In this document: positions 19,960-29,508 of the stretch, piece by piece
Numbering within the stretch: position 1 is the first letter of the stretch
Layout: each line of letters starts with the position of its first letter
DNA from: Bathynomus jamesi
Lineage: Eukaryota > Arthropoda > Malacostraca > Isopoda > Cirolanidae
Assembly: GCA_023014485.1 (NCBI GenBank)
Contig: JAJOZX010001076.1
Location: 372,001-436,000, forward strand
Reading direction: 5' to 3'
Length of the DNA: 64,000 bases
Notes under the pieces: generated by a model
Seen by the model: the letters and a program-made list of their open reading frames with translations, nothing else
Database searches by the model: none
What the model was told of the DNA's origin: nothing
Made by a program: the position numbers and the translations under genes

Positions 19960-21650
19960 TCAATCTGTGAAACCAGTCATTTATTTCTCACCTTTCACCC
20001 TTCTTCTTACTCTGTGAAACTTTTTTCTCTGTTGGGCTCCTCCGACCACAACCTTATATCTGTTTACTGTCCTATCGCTCCAATTCGGCCTTTGGATCCT
20101 CCCAAGAGACGTCTTTGGCACTTTGGCGCCGCTGATTGGGAGGCCCTTAGACAGTACTTCTCTGATTTCTCATGGAATGATTACTGCTTCCGTGGCCGGG
20201 GCCACCAACCAAACAGCCCCGTGAATCACGGAGGTGATTCTCTTGGGCATGGAGGCGTATACGTATTCCATACTCTATTCCTACTACTCATGCACAAAAA
20301 AACCTTGGTTTAACTTTACTTGTTCTAATCGTATCCACAACAGAGAGGAGGTTTTCAGAAGGTACCGTCACCATCCAAATCCTGACTCTCACTCAGCTTT
20401 TATTTCTGCCTGGAATCGTGCAAAATCTGTTCTTCAACTCACCAAAAATTCCTTCATCAAACAAAAATGTGAAAACCACTACAATTCTAATGCTTCTCGC
20501 TCTTTCTGGCATCTAGCTAAGAACCTCTCCAACAACTTTACTTCCTCTTCTTTCCCTCCTCTTTTCCATTCCGACAGCTCAGTTGACGTCTCTATTCCTG
20601 ACAAAGCTGAACTCTTCGCTCAAACTTGCTCCTCCAAATCAACCGTGGACGATTCCAATGCTGTTCCTCCATCTCCTTCTCCCTCTGACTTAATTATGTC
20701 TGAAATTAGAATCTCTTCCAAAGATGTTCTTTCTACCCTATCTGGGCTCAACTCTAGGAAAGCGTACGGTCCTGATAGTGTTCTTCCTGTTGTTCTCAAG
20801 AACTGTGCTTCTGTGTTGACACCCTGCCTAGGCAAACTCTTTCGTCTTTGCCTTTTATCTGGTACTTTTCATTCCTGCTAGAAGTTCGCTTTCATTCAGC
20901 CTGTCCCAAAGAAGGGTGACTGCTTTCAACCCTCCAACTATCGTGTAACCGCTTTGATTTCTTGCCTTTCTAAAGTTTTTGAATCTATCCTTAATAGGAA
21001 GATTCTTAAACACCTCTCTTCTCGCAATCTTCTTTCAGATCGTCAGTATGAGTTCCGCAAGGGACGCTCTACTGGCGATCTTCTTGCATATCTCTTTGAC
21101 TCTTGGTCATTTTCCTTTCGGAATTTCGGTGAAACCTTTTCTATTGCGCTACACATAACAAAAGCTTTTGATAGCACAAATCTTTAATCTCCAAACTGCC
21201 CTACTTCGGTTTCTATCTGTGCCTTCATCGCTGATTTCCTTTCTGGACGATCTATAGCTGCGGTTGTAGATGAGCACTCTTCTTCTCCTAAAGCTATCAA
21301 CGGTGGTGGTGGTGGTGGTGGTGTTGCTCAGGGTTCTGAACTCTCTAACTGCATGCCTCCTCCTTTATGGAGAGCACGCAGCACCAGACTTTCAACACAT
21401 TCTCATTCCTTTTTTGTCCAACTTTCTAACGCAATGGTTAATCGGTATTATCAATCTTTCATCTACTCAACCGGTCGACTCTGGGACAATCTTCCTCAAT
21501 TCATCTTTCCCCCTGTCTTTGACTACCAATCTTTTAAACGCAGAGTGCCCAAGCAAGCATCTCGAAAATCCTGAACCCTGATTTTGGCTCTCTTCTTCCT
21601 TTAGGGAAGGGTGGCGTTTTTGCGGGCTTTCGCCCTTGGCCCCTCCTTCC
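19960..21650 (+). pseudogene. LINE F, jockey-like, internally deleted
   Basis: The reading starts in the endonuclease C-terminus ([16 protein letters not shown], the catalytic SDHN). A frameshift near 20210-20240 leads to the linker ([22 protein letters not shown]) and RT (PVPKKGDCFQPSNYR, FESILNRKIL, ALHITKAFDS with the motif A Asp, GVAQGSELS). The motif B block is fused directly to the C-terminal domain (NCMPPPLWRARSTRLSTHSH), so the YADD-bearing palm is deleted. In-frame stops lie at 20879 and 21185. A (GGT)n run (21301-21322) lies in the motif B region. The 3' end has a GCGGGCTTTCGCCC hairpin before an A-rich tail. I associate this tail and LINE type with decapods. Confidence 0.8.
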
Positions 21651-21660
21651 TACATAAAAA

Positions 21661-21962
21661 AATATATATAGACAGACAGATAGATAGATAGATAGATAGC
21701 CCGTATATACTATACTTGGCTCCTTTTATCTCCTCCAGCTGTTAACCTCACAATAAGTATCCCGAAGTCTACTATTCAACCTCCCTCTATTCATTTAATC
21801 GCTATCATTATACTTAATTGCAGAATTAATATAAAGGATTAGATCCATAATCCTGTTTTAGTATAGATAGACTGATGTCCAAAAAGTGACTTTTATAGAG
21901 ACGTACACTTTATTTCATCTGACACCCACATGCATTATAATAAGGATTACGCCTAACTTTTA

Positions 21963-21996
<34 letters not shown>

Positions 21997-22357
21997 CATT
22001 TTTTGGTCACGTTTTCTGACTTAACTACTGGTCGGATTTTTATGAAATTTGGTACATATGTTACGCCTCTTTGGTTCTATAGAATATGCCCTAATGAGCT
22101 TCTTGGAACAAATATGGACCATAGGTCATTGTATCGTCTCTAAAAATAATGCCCGTAGGAGCAAAAGTGATAGAAATAAAAATATTCCACTATTATTATT
22201 ATTATTATTATTAGTAACATTATAAATCTCTCTTTAGCGATCTAAAAATATTTCTCAATATTTAAATTTATGAAACCGGGATGAAGATCCACAATGCTCT
22301 AGAAATATTATTACGATGTAGCTTCTTCATATGTTACCATATATATATATATATACA
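21661..22357. other. Microsatellites and unassigned repeat
   Basis: A (GATA)n run (21676-21698), (ATT)n runs (21965-21995 and 22191-22214) and (AT)n (22338-22355) bracket a roughly 200-bp segment containing GGTCGGATTTTTATGAAATT. It looks like a dispersed repeat, but I cannot classify it. Confidence 0.5.
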
Positions 22358-24966
22358 CACTCGAACCCCGTTATTTCGTACTTAGGGTTAATTCGTATAT
22401 TTCTTCGACCCTTTCCGAGGAATTTTGTACTTTTTGGTGCCAATGTATGAATAATCCGCTAGTTATACGAATTGTGCCCACGCGGGCATGACTACTACTA
22501 TTCGTGGCTATTCGGAATAAGATAGTTACCACCACTATGACGCATCGCAAGACCAATAACTAAACTGAAAATTAATAATGTACATACTGTACAGTATTAC
22601 AGTAATAAAACTGTACAATATTACTATTAATATTGTTGTGACGGCAAATTTGTGTGCCTAAATCTCTTACTAAAATAGGAACAAAAATTTTAGTTTTAAG
22701 ATTTTTGTTGTTTAAATCTCTAAAAGAAAGTAGTTTAGATTATTGTTATTGAAGAATATCAATAAGTTTCTTGTTACAGTGTCAGAAAATATTAATGTTT
22801 CAAACTGTTTAAAATTCGTTCGATTTTAATTTTTGTCTTCTCACGGTAATTGTATCACCCAGGTCAGCCTTGAGGTAGAGATTTATGGTAGGGTCTCGAG
22901 AATGGCCTCTCGGCTCGAAGAGAAGGAAAAACAAATTGACCTGGTTCAAATGTTAAGATAGTTTGTTTTCTCTTGGTTTCGTGGTTAAAATTTTGGAAAC
23001 TGACTTCGAACCCACTTGTTAAATTGGATCATGAGGTTGGTCATAAATTTGAAGAAACAAGTGGCTTCGAAGAAATAACTTTATTTTAAGTTGATTTTTA
23101 AGGAAAAGGAGGAACTTTCCCTTGAAGGGAATGTCAATGTCCAATTAAAGGACAATGATTTTTGTAACACCCAGTGAGGAAAAATGGAAACTCCTTCCCT
23201 TATGTATGGATGAAAGCTTTCGTAGGAATGACCTCATGTAATGAAAATGTTTTTCATAGGTCATTCAGAGTACTGTAAGGCGGAGTCCTTGTAATTTTAA
23301 GGTGTAACTTGGAGTTCTAAGTTAGTTGTAGTTCCTTCCTCAAAAGTTAGTGTCTTGTAAAACAAAATCTTTAAATTCTGTGCATGACTGAAAATTTCTA
23401 AGTTGAGCTAAAACTGTTTCATGTTGTACGAAAATCTGAATTTCCTTTGTTTTACGCGAACTTTGAGAGAGCTTAATGTTAGCCGACAGAAAAAGAATTT
23501 TGTGAAATTTCTTTAATTTAATTATTGTTCATATTAAATGTTAAACTCGTAAGTTTGCAAAATATGTTTCGTCAGGGGAGAGTAAATATCTTGTGGTGAT
23601 CTTGTCTCCCGAGGAAACCGGTGAAGTTAGTGCATAACCATTTAAAGCCTTTGTGAAAATTTATTTGATTTAATTGACGGAATTTTTTTTTCCTGGAAAA
23701 CCTGCAGAATTCGTGCAGAACTTTTGTGAGTAAATTTCCCCAAATTTTTTGCAAGTAAACTACTTTTGTACACTTACTCTTAGATTTCGGAATTTGAATT
23801 CAGTGCTATTTCTAGAGTTACACGAAAAAAAAAAAAAAACCTGTATAAATGCTTTTTTTGAGATACTTAAATAATTGAAAAAATTTTCTTTAAATTAAAA
23901 ATTTGGTTTTTGGAACAAAATTTGTAATCATACATCTGTCTGTCTTTTCAATTTATGTCCTATTTTGAGTGAAATAAAATAAACTTTATACGAGGGAGGG
24001 TGTTGTTTTATGCTACCTTGCAATGGGCCTCTCTCATAAACTGAGAGTAAATTAACATTGAAATTCGAAATTCAAAGTGGGCTTCAAGTAAGCCGAGAAA
24101 AACTACGCGTATAAAACTGAAAGACCATCCAAATGGATTGTCAGTCATCCTGAAATAAACGAAAGCGCGAGCGCAATATTGCCAATAAGTGCAACCGAAA
24201 AAGGAGTTGCACCACAATATTATGAAGAAATAGTTTAAATACTTTAGTTTAAATAGTTTAGTTACTGGACAGTAAATTTAAGAACTACACCCAGAGCTGG
24301 GCAGTATTTAAATACATTTGTGTATTTAGAACTGTATTTATAAATACATTGTTTTTCATGTATTTAAATATAGTATTTAAATACTTTAATGAGTATTTAA
24401 ATACAATGTATTTAAATACTCAAAATATAAAAATGTAAATACTTTTACTGGTTTAATACACGTTCTGTACTAGCACAGTACGACGCGTCGACAGTGTAGT
24501 ACAGCATGGTTCATGTTTCAACGTGTCAGTTCAATCAGTTGTGTGCCACTCTTAGTCGAAAGCGGTTGATTTCTTTATCGTGTGCGTGTCATGGCTTCAA
24601 CAAGCAAATTTGTACGTATTTAAAATGTATTTACAAATGTATTTAAATACAATTGATGTATTTTGTATTTAGTATCTAAATACATTCGTAAAATGTATTT
24701 AGTATTTAGTATTTAAATACATTTCTCCCATGTATTTAGTATTTAGTATTTAAATACATTCAATGTATTTATTGCCCAGCTCTGACTACACCACACATTC
24801 GTATAAAATGTTAAAATACCCAACAAATTTTGCGTACAAATACTGCGATACTTCGTACAAAAGTTCAAAATATCCGACTAATTTCGTACTGTCCGGTTAA
24901 TCGTACCTTCTGGATTATTCGACAAGGGTAGAGCCTCGACGGTGTCGAATTAACGGAGTTCGTGTG
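22358..24966. mobile_element. Pogo/Tigger-like element without visible transposase
   Basis: The left end CACTCGAACCCCGTTATTTC and the inverse of the right end CACACGAACTCCGTTAATTC match each other and the style of Tigger-type TIRs. A TA follows the right end. Subterminal regions on both sides repeat short TTCGTAC/GTACGAA motifs. About 1.8 kb of interior (22450-24290) is AT-rich with no open frame or transposase motif, so it is non-autonomous or heavily decayed. A hAT MITE is nested at 24292-24784. Confidence 0.65.
24292..24784. mobile_element. hAT MITE with 8-bp target duplication
   Basis: TIRs CAGAGCTGGGCAGTATTTAA and the inverse of CAGAGCTGGGCAATAAATAC are flanked on both sides by ACTACACC (24284-24291 and 24785-24792), the 8-bp duplication expected of hAT. 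Subterminal regions are filled with ATTTAAATAC-type repeats. The middle keeps an ATGGCTTCAACAAGC that may be the remnant of a transposase start. It interrupts the Tigger-like element, so it is younger. Confidence 0.9.
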
Positions 24967-24978
24967 TATATATATATG

Positions 24979-25850
24979 TAAAGAACGACGCTTTGTATAG
25001 GAGACTTATCCGCGCAAGATGAGAGCGAAAGAACGAAACAATTGAAAAAAATGAGGTACCCACCCGGGAATCGAACCCGGGATCTTCCGATTGCCGGTCA
25101 GACATGATAACCACTACACCATAGGCCTCACCCAAACAAATGCTCGTAATTCCTCTACATACGCGCAGAAACCAATGCCCCAAAGGGGCACCTCCCGCAT
25201 GCCGTAACATTTATACATTATAACTGCAAACACGCAGTATAATTAACGTAAAGAACGACGCTTTGTATAGGAGACTTATCCGCGCAAGATGAGAGCGAAA
25301 GAACGAAACAATTGAAAAATGAGGTACCCACCCGGGAATCGAACCCGGGATCTTCCGATTGCCGGTCAGACATGATAACCACTACACCATAGGCCTCACC
25401 CAAACAAATGCTCGTAATACCTCTACATACGCGCAGAAACCGGCAATCGGAAGATCCAGGGTTCGACTCCCGGGTGGGTACCTCATTTTTTCAATTGTTT
25501 CGTTCTTTCGCTCTCATCTTGCGCGGATAAGTCTCCTATACAAAGCGTCGTTCTTTACGTTAATTATACTGCGTGTTTGCAGTTATAATGTATAAATGTT
25601 ACGGCATGCGGGAGGTGCCCCTTTGGGGCATTGGTTTCTGCGCGTATGTAGAGGAATTACGAGCATTTGTTTGGGTGAGGCCTATGGTGTAGTGGTTATC
25701 ATGTCTGACCGGCAATCGGAAGATCCCGGGTGGGTACCTCATTTTTTCAATTGTTTCGTTCTTTCGCTCTCATCTTGCGCGGATAAGTCTCCTATACAAA
25801 GCGTCGTTCTTTACGTTAATTATACTGCGTGTTTGCAGTTATAATGTATA
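24979..25850. repeat. Palindromic array of a tRNA-like repeat (cluster 1)
   Basis: Two minus-oriented units (about 24979-25246 and 25247-25438) meet two plus-oriented units (about 25438-25578 and 25579-25850). Each unit has a tRNA-like core (A box TGGTGTAGTGGTTATCA, B box GGTTCGATTCC inside a CCCGGG stem) and flanks GTAAAGAACGACGCTTTG and GCATGCGGGAGGTGCCCC. The anticodon arm pairs as TCTGA/TCGGA with a 7-base loop CCGGCAA, but the acceptor arms do not pair, so it is not a working tRNA. The two inner units at the turning point are each truncated, as expected of an inversion break. Confidence 0.85.
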
Positions 25851-25865
25851 TATCTGTGTGTATCA

Positions 25866-25890
25866 TATATATATATATATATATGTACAT

Positions 25891-25925
<35 letters not shown>
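25866..25925. repeat. (AT)n microsatellite
   Basis: Two AT tracts separated by GTACATT, adjoining the PLE termini. Confidence 0.9.
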
Positions 25926-25926
<1 letters not shown>

Positions 25927-26215
25927 AATAAAACCACGAAGGAAAGGAAACACAGAATGGTGCTCAAGCGCTTTCGTCTAATGACATCCTGAGGAACACT
26001 GAAGATGTCATTAGACGAAAGCGCTTGAGCACCATTCTGTGTTTCCTTTCCTTCGTGGTTTTATTCATCATAAATATTTTTCACGTGTTACTTTTGTGAA
26101 ATAATTTTCATATATATATATGAAAAATTATTTCACGAAAGTGACACGTGAAAAATATTTATGATGAATAAAACCACTTTGTGTTTCTTTTCCCTTCGTG
26201 GTTTTATTCATCATA
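25921..26215. mobile_element. Paired inverted PLE termini (snap-back), copy 2
   Basis: TGATGAATAAAACCACGAAGG appears, then its inverse, then both again, each bounded by TTTCACGAAAGTGACACGTG-type ends. The pseudo-LTR termini are joined head to head with no body between them. A hammerhead core CTGAAGA...GAAA is intact on the plus strand (25999-26032). The inverted partner on the minus strand (25959-25997) reads CTCA instead of CTGA and is broken. The second palindrome (26127-26215) lacks the ribozyme segment. Confidence 0.75.
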
Positions 26216-26217
26216 TA

Positions 26218-26786
26218 CCGGGTGTCCGAGAATTATCTGTACAATTTTTGGCTGTTATTAAAAGTCAACCATGAAGTGTAGAAATTCCAGTGTTGTCCCA
26301 TTTTACAGAGAATCTCATTAAGTTTTTTCTGATACCACGTTTTGACAAGTTTTTTAGAAATGTACGCGGGTGACAGACATTGATGATTTAAAAGAAAGAA
26401 TCACAGCTGCTATTGAGCGAATTGATGTGGATATGCTGCAGCGTACATGGCAACATTTGGAGTATCGATTGGATGTTTTGCGAATCACTAATGGTGCACA
26501 TATCGAATGTTTGTAACAACGTTACTTTAATAAAAGAAACTTTTGAAAATACAGATTCTAAATAATCTTGTTTAAGAATTTTACGTGTGTTATCAAGAAT
26601 TTTATTAAAAGATGAAATTGTACAGATAATTTTCGGACACACTGGAATTTCTAAAAAACTTGTCAAAACTTGGTATCAGAAAAACTTAATGAGATTCTTT
26701 GTAAAATGGGACAACACTGGAATTTCTACACTTCATGGTTGACTTTTAATAACAGCCAAAAATTGTACAGATAATTCTCGGACACC

Positions 26787-26789
<3 letters not shown>
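26218..26789 (+). mobile_element. Non-autonomous mariner-like element 4
   Basis: The ends CCGGGTGTCCGAGAATTATC and the inverse of CAGGGTGTCCGAGAATTATC extend into inverted repeats of well over 100 bp, flanked by TA (26216-26217 and 26790-26791). The interior retains only the extreme C-terminus of a transposase on the plus strand (about 26371-26514): ITAAIERIDVDMLQRTWQHL then YRLDVLRITNGAHIE, the usual end of mariner-type proteins. It therefore derives from an autonomous element by internal deletion. Confidence 0.85.

Positions 26790-26858
<69 letters not shown>
26790..26858. repeat. (AT)n microsatellite
   Basis: A pure AT tract of about 70 bp lies between two mariner-like elements whose ends both target TA. 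Confidence 0.95.
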
Positions 26859-26859
<1 letters not shown>

Positions 26860-26863
<4 letters not shown>

Positions 26864-27421
26864 GTCCAATAAGTCCGGCGGCATCATAGGAAAAATAATA
26901 AAAAAAGGCAAAACAAAAGCTTTTACTTACAGAACGTGCTATTGTTCCGTAGCCCATTCACAAAATTCCATCCGCCGGTCGGGATCATCTTCGCTTAATT
27001 TCTGTAGGATCTGGAGTTTATATGGATGCCATTTGTGAGCCTGAAGAATGCGATGGATGCTACTTTTCGACACTCCTGTCTCGGCGGACAATCGCCGAAG
27101 GAGACTGGGACTTCTGTTAAAATAAGCCAGGATAGCAGTCGCTGTATCATCGTCAGTGGACCTCCTTGAAGGTCCACTGCGTGGTTTATCTTCTAAGGAT
27201 CCTGTTTCCTTAAACTTTGCAACAAGTCTGCTAACACAACTCTGTGTTATTGGCTCGCGATCTGGATGCAGTCTGTTAAATTCAGCATCGGCCTCTCTTT
27301 GACTCCGATTTCCTATGAGTAGAATTATCTGGATTCGTTCTTACTTGCTCACAGACATTATGGCCTGTAGAAAGAGAAAATATAAATTTCTCCTATGATG
27401 CCGGACTTATGGGACACCCTG
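26860..27421 (-). mobile_element. Non-autonomous mariner-like element 5
   Basis: TIRs GGGTGTCCAATAAGTCCGGC and the inverse of GGGTGTCCCATAAGTCCGGC bound a 560-bp element. On the minus strand from 27358 the N-terminal DNA-binding half of a transposase is readable (after an early stop): QREADAEFNRLHPDREPI, TGSLEDKPRSGPSRRST (GRPR-like linker) and SAETGVSKSSIHRILQAHKW. The catalytic half is missing. Confidence 0.8.
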
Positions 27422-27446
27422 TGTGTATATATATATATATATATAT
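27422..27446. repeat. (AT)n microsatellite
   Basis: A short GTGTGTATAT tract separates two mariner-like elements and has replaced the outer left end of the next one. Confidence 0.85.
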
Positions 27447-28929
27447 AACATGTGTCTAATTCTGAATGGTTATGGAGATAGAGCTGTTTGAATCTACAAA
27501 TACAAAAGCATTGTTAATGGTAATCAAGAAAGAGAAACCAATTACTGTTTCTAACATTTAATGTTTAAGCATTGGCATTTTGAATGGTATCAGATACAGA
27601 AATGACAAATTTGTTACAGTTTACAATACGTTTTCGAAAATCCCACCGTCAACCTCAATGCACTTTGCAACTCGTGTGCGAAGATCGCGTGTTGTTCGTC
27701 CGAGTTGATCTTGACGTTCCTTTATGCGGGCAGCATAAAGGAGCAGCATCCACCTTTCTTTTGTAAACTTGACTTTTCATCCACCCCCACAAACAATAAT
27801 TTAACGGAGAGAGGTCTGGAGACCTTGTTGGCCATTGAATGGGACCACGGCGGCCGATTCATCGACCAGGGAAAGTTTGATTTAGGTATTGCATCACCAG
27901 ACGGGTAGAATGTGGAGGAGCTCCGTCATGCTGAAAGTACATACCAACGCGTGTAGCCGAAGGAACATCCTCCAATAGTTCTGGCAATTCATTTTGCAGA
28001 AATTCTAGGTAACTTTGTCCTGTAAGACGATTCTCTAAACTTCTAAAGTAACAGGGCCAATCAGCTGATCATCGATGATACCGCACCACACATTGGCAGA
28101 GAAGCGATGTTGAAAATTTGTTTCGACAGTGGCATTTGGATTTTCGTCCGACCACCGATAAGAGTTACGAGTGTTGTTGATACCGTCACGGGTGAAAGTA
28201 GCTTCATCGGTGAACAGTATTAATCGAAGCAATCGGCGATTAGCATTTACCCAGTGACAAAATTCCAGTCGCATGGCAGCGTCTCCTGGTTGAAGGTGTA
28301 CACACTGTACATGATATGGATGCAAGCCTTCCTCACGTAATGTTCGCCATACTCTTGTGTGGTACACCGAGACGTGTAGAAATTCTCCGTGAGCTAGTAG
28401 TAGGACTACGCTCTACCAACTGAAGAATGTTTTCCACTTCATCCACATCTTGTTGACCTTCACGTTCAGATGAAACATGAGCGCTGGGAAGTGTACCAAT
28501 CTCACGCAATGTGTTGAAAACCCTGGTAAACACTCTTCGATCCGGAATTCTGCGGTTCGGAAACCGTCGACGGTATTCTGCAACAGCAGATGCTGCACTT
28601 CCATCGCAAAAACCGTAGATATACACCGTATCTAATTATTCGGCATGTGTGAAGGTGTGTGGCATTCTTATCACTGCTTCAAACACCAAACAATGTCACT
28701 CACAACAGTCAGCTGTCGATTGGCTTATGTTACATGCTTACATTACAGCTTACATGGTTCAAGGTTATAGGGGAGGGAAGAGGGAGGAAGAGCTGCGCGC
28801 GCATCAGATTCAAAAAACTCTATCTCCGTAACCATTCAGAATTAGACACATGTTCATATGAACTTTTTTCTCACAATGACCGATACTATCACCTCCCAAA
28901 GTTTTGACCTTTCCTCCTGAAACACCCTG
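27447..28929 (-). mobile_element. Mariner-like element 6 (dead, left end truncated)
   Basis: The subterminal ATGTGTCTAATTCTGAATGG at the left is inverted at 28811-28855, but the outer about 75 bp present at the right end (finishing CCTGAAACACCCTG, then TA) are missing on the left. The transposase lies on the minus strand. Confidence 0.8.
27700..28626 (-). pseudogene. DD41D mariner-like transposase pseudogene
   Basis: The HTH half reads [17 protein letters not shown] to [12 protein letters not shown]. After a frameshift near 28350 the catalytic core follows: LFTDEATFTRDGI (first Asp), RFSANVWCGI, and after another shift FQHDGAPPHSTRLVMQYLNQ (second Asp) and SPDLSPLNYCLWGWM, where the third catalytic Asp is Asn. 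The spacing is again 41 residues. An in-frame TGA interrupts before IGRRGPIQWP. The enzyme is dead, but the family membership is clear. Confidence 0.8.
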
Positions 28930-29201
28930 TATATATATATATTATATATTTTATTCAGCTGTGGGAAGAGCCGTGAGCAATAAAAGGCTAAATTTAACAT
29001 TTATAATGATTTTCTTTTAAACAAAACACACACTAAAAGTTAGATTTCTCTAAAATTGAGCAGAACTAGGTCCAATCAACTTCGTTTTTTTCTCACCCAG
29101 CATTGAATGCGAGAGTTCCCACAAAATATGGAAAATGTTAAATTTTCTATTTTCTATTTATAAAGCAGATCTAGATAAATATTTAACATTACCATTAATA
29201 C
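28930..29201. other. Spacer, no gene seen
   Basis: An (AT)n tract at 28930-28950 is followed by AT-rich sequence without recognisable motifs. Confidence 0.4.
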
Positions 29202-29460
29202 CTAGAGAAAAAGATCCTTTAACCCGATGAAACAATCATATATATCAGAATAGCCATCATTAAAGGTTCTCAGTATTTGCCCAGTTATTCTCTTTGCTCT
29301 GTTTACTGCTATCTTATTTTGTGTTTCAAATTTCACATCATCACTCATTACAACCCCTAAATCTTTTGCTTTAGAATTTCTCTGAATTTCCTGTCCATTT
29401 GGGGTATAATATTCCATGGATTTTAGGTCTTCTCTTTTTATGTACCGTAACAGCTGAATA
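29202..29460 (-). pseudogene. LINE A fragment (RT thumb region)
   Basis: The minus strand reads YYTPNGQEIQRNSKAKDLGV, VKFETQNKIAVNRAKRITGQ and ILRTF, which matches LINE A copy 1 around 10540-10700. It stops abruptly in unrelated sequence at both ends and has an (AT)n tract on its 5' side (29458-29483). Confidence 0.85.
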
Positions 29461-29508
29461 TATATATATATATATATATATATAATAACGTACTGTCGCG
29501 ACGAAGTA

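Noticed and set aside
22620..24010. Solo LTR starting TGTTGTGACGGCA
   Set aside because: I could not find a matching CA end with a 4-6-bp duplication or any primer-binding or polyadenylation layout.
24950..25844. Repeated 60-86-codon frames reading GVVVIMSDRQSEDPGFDSR
   Set aside because: They are translations of the tRNA-like repeat core and recur in every unit, including 49570-52223. The stem-loop and box structure explains the conservation better than protein coding.
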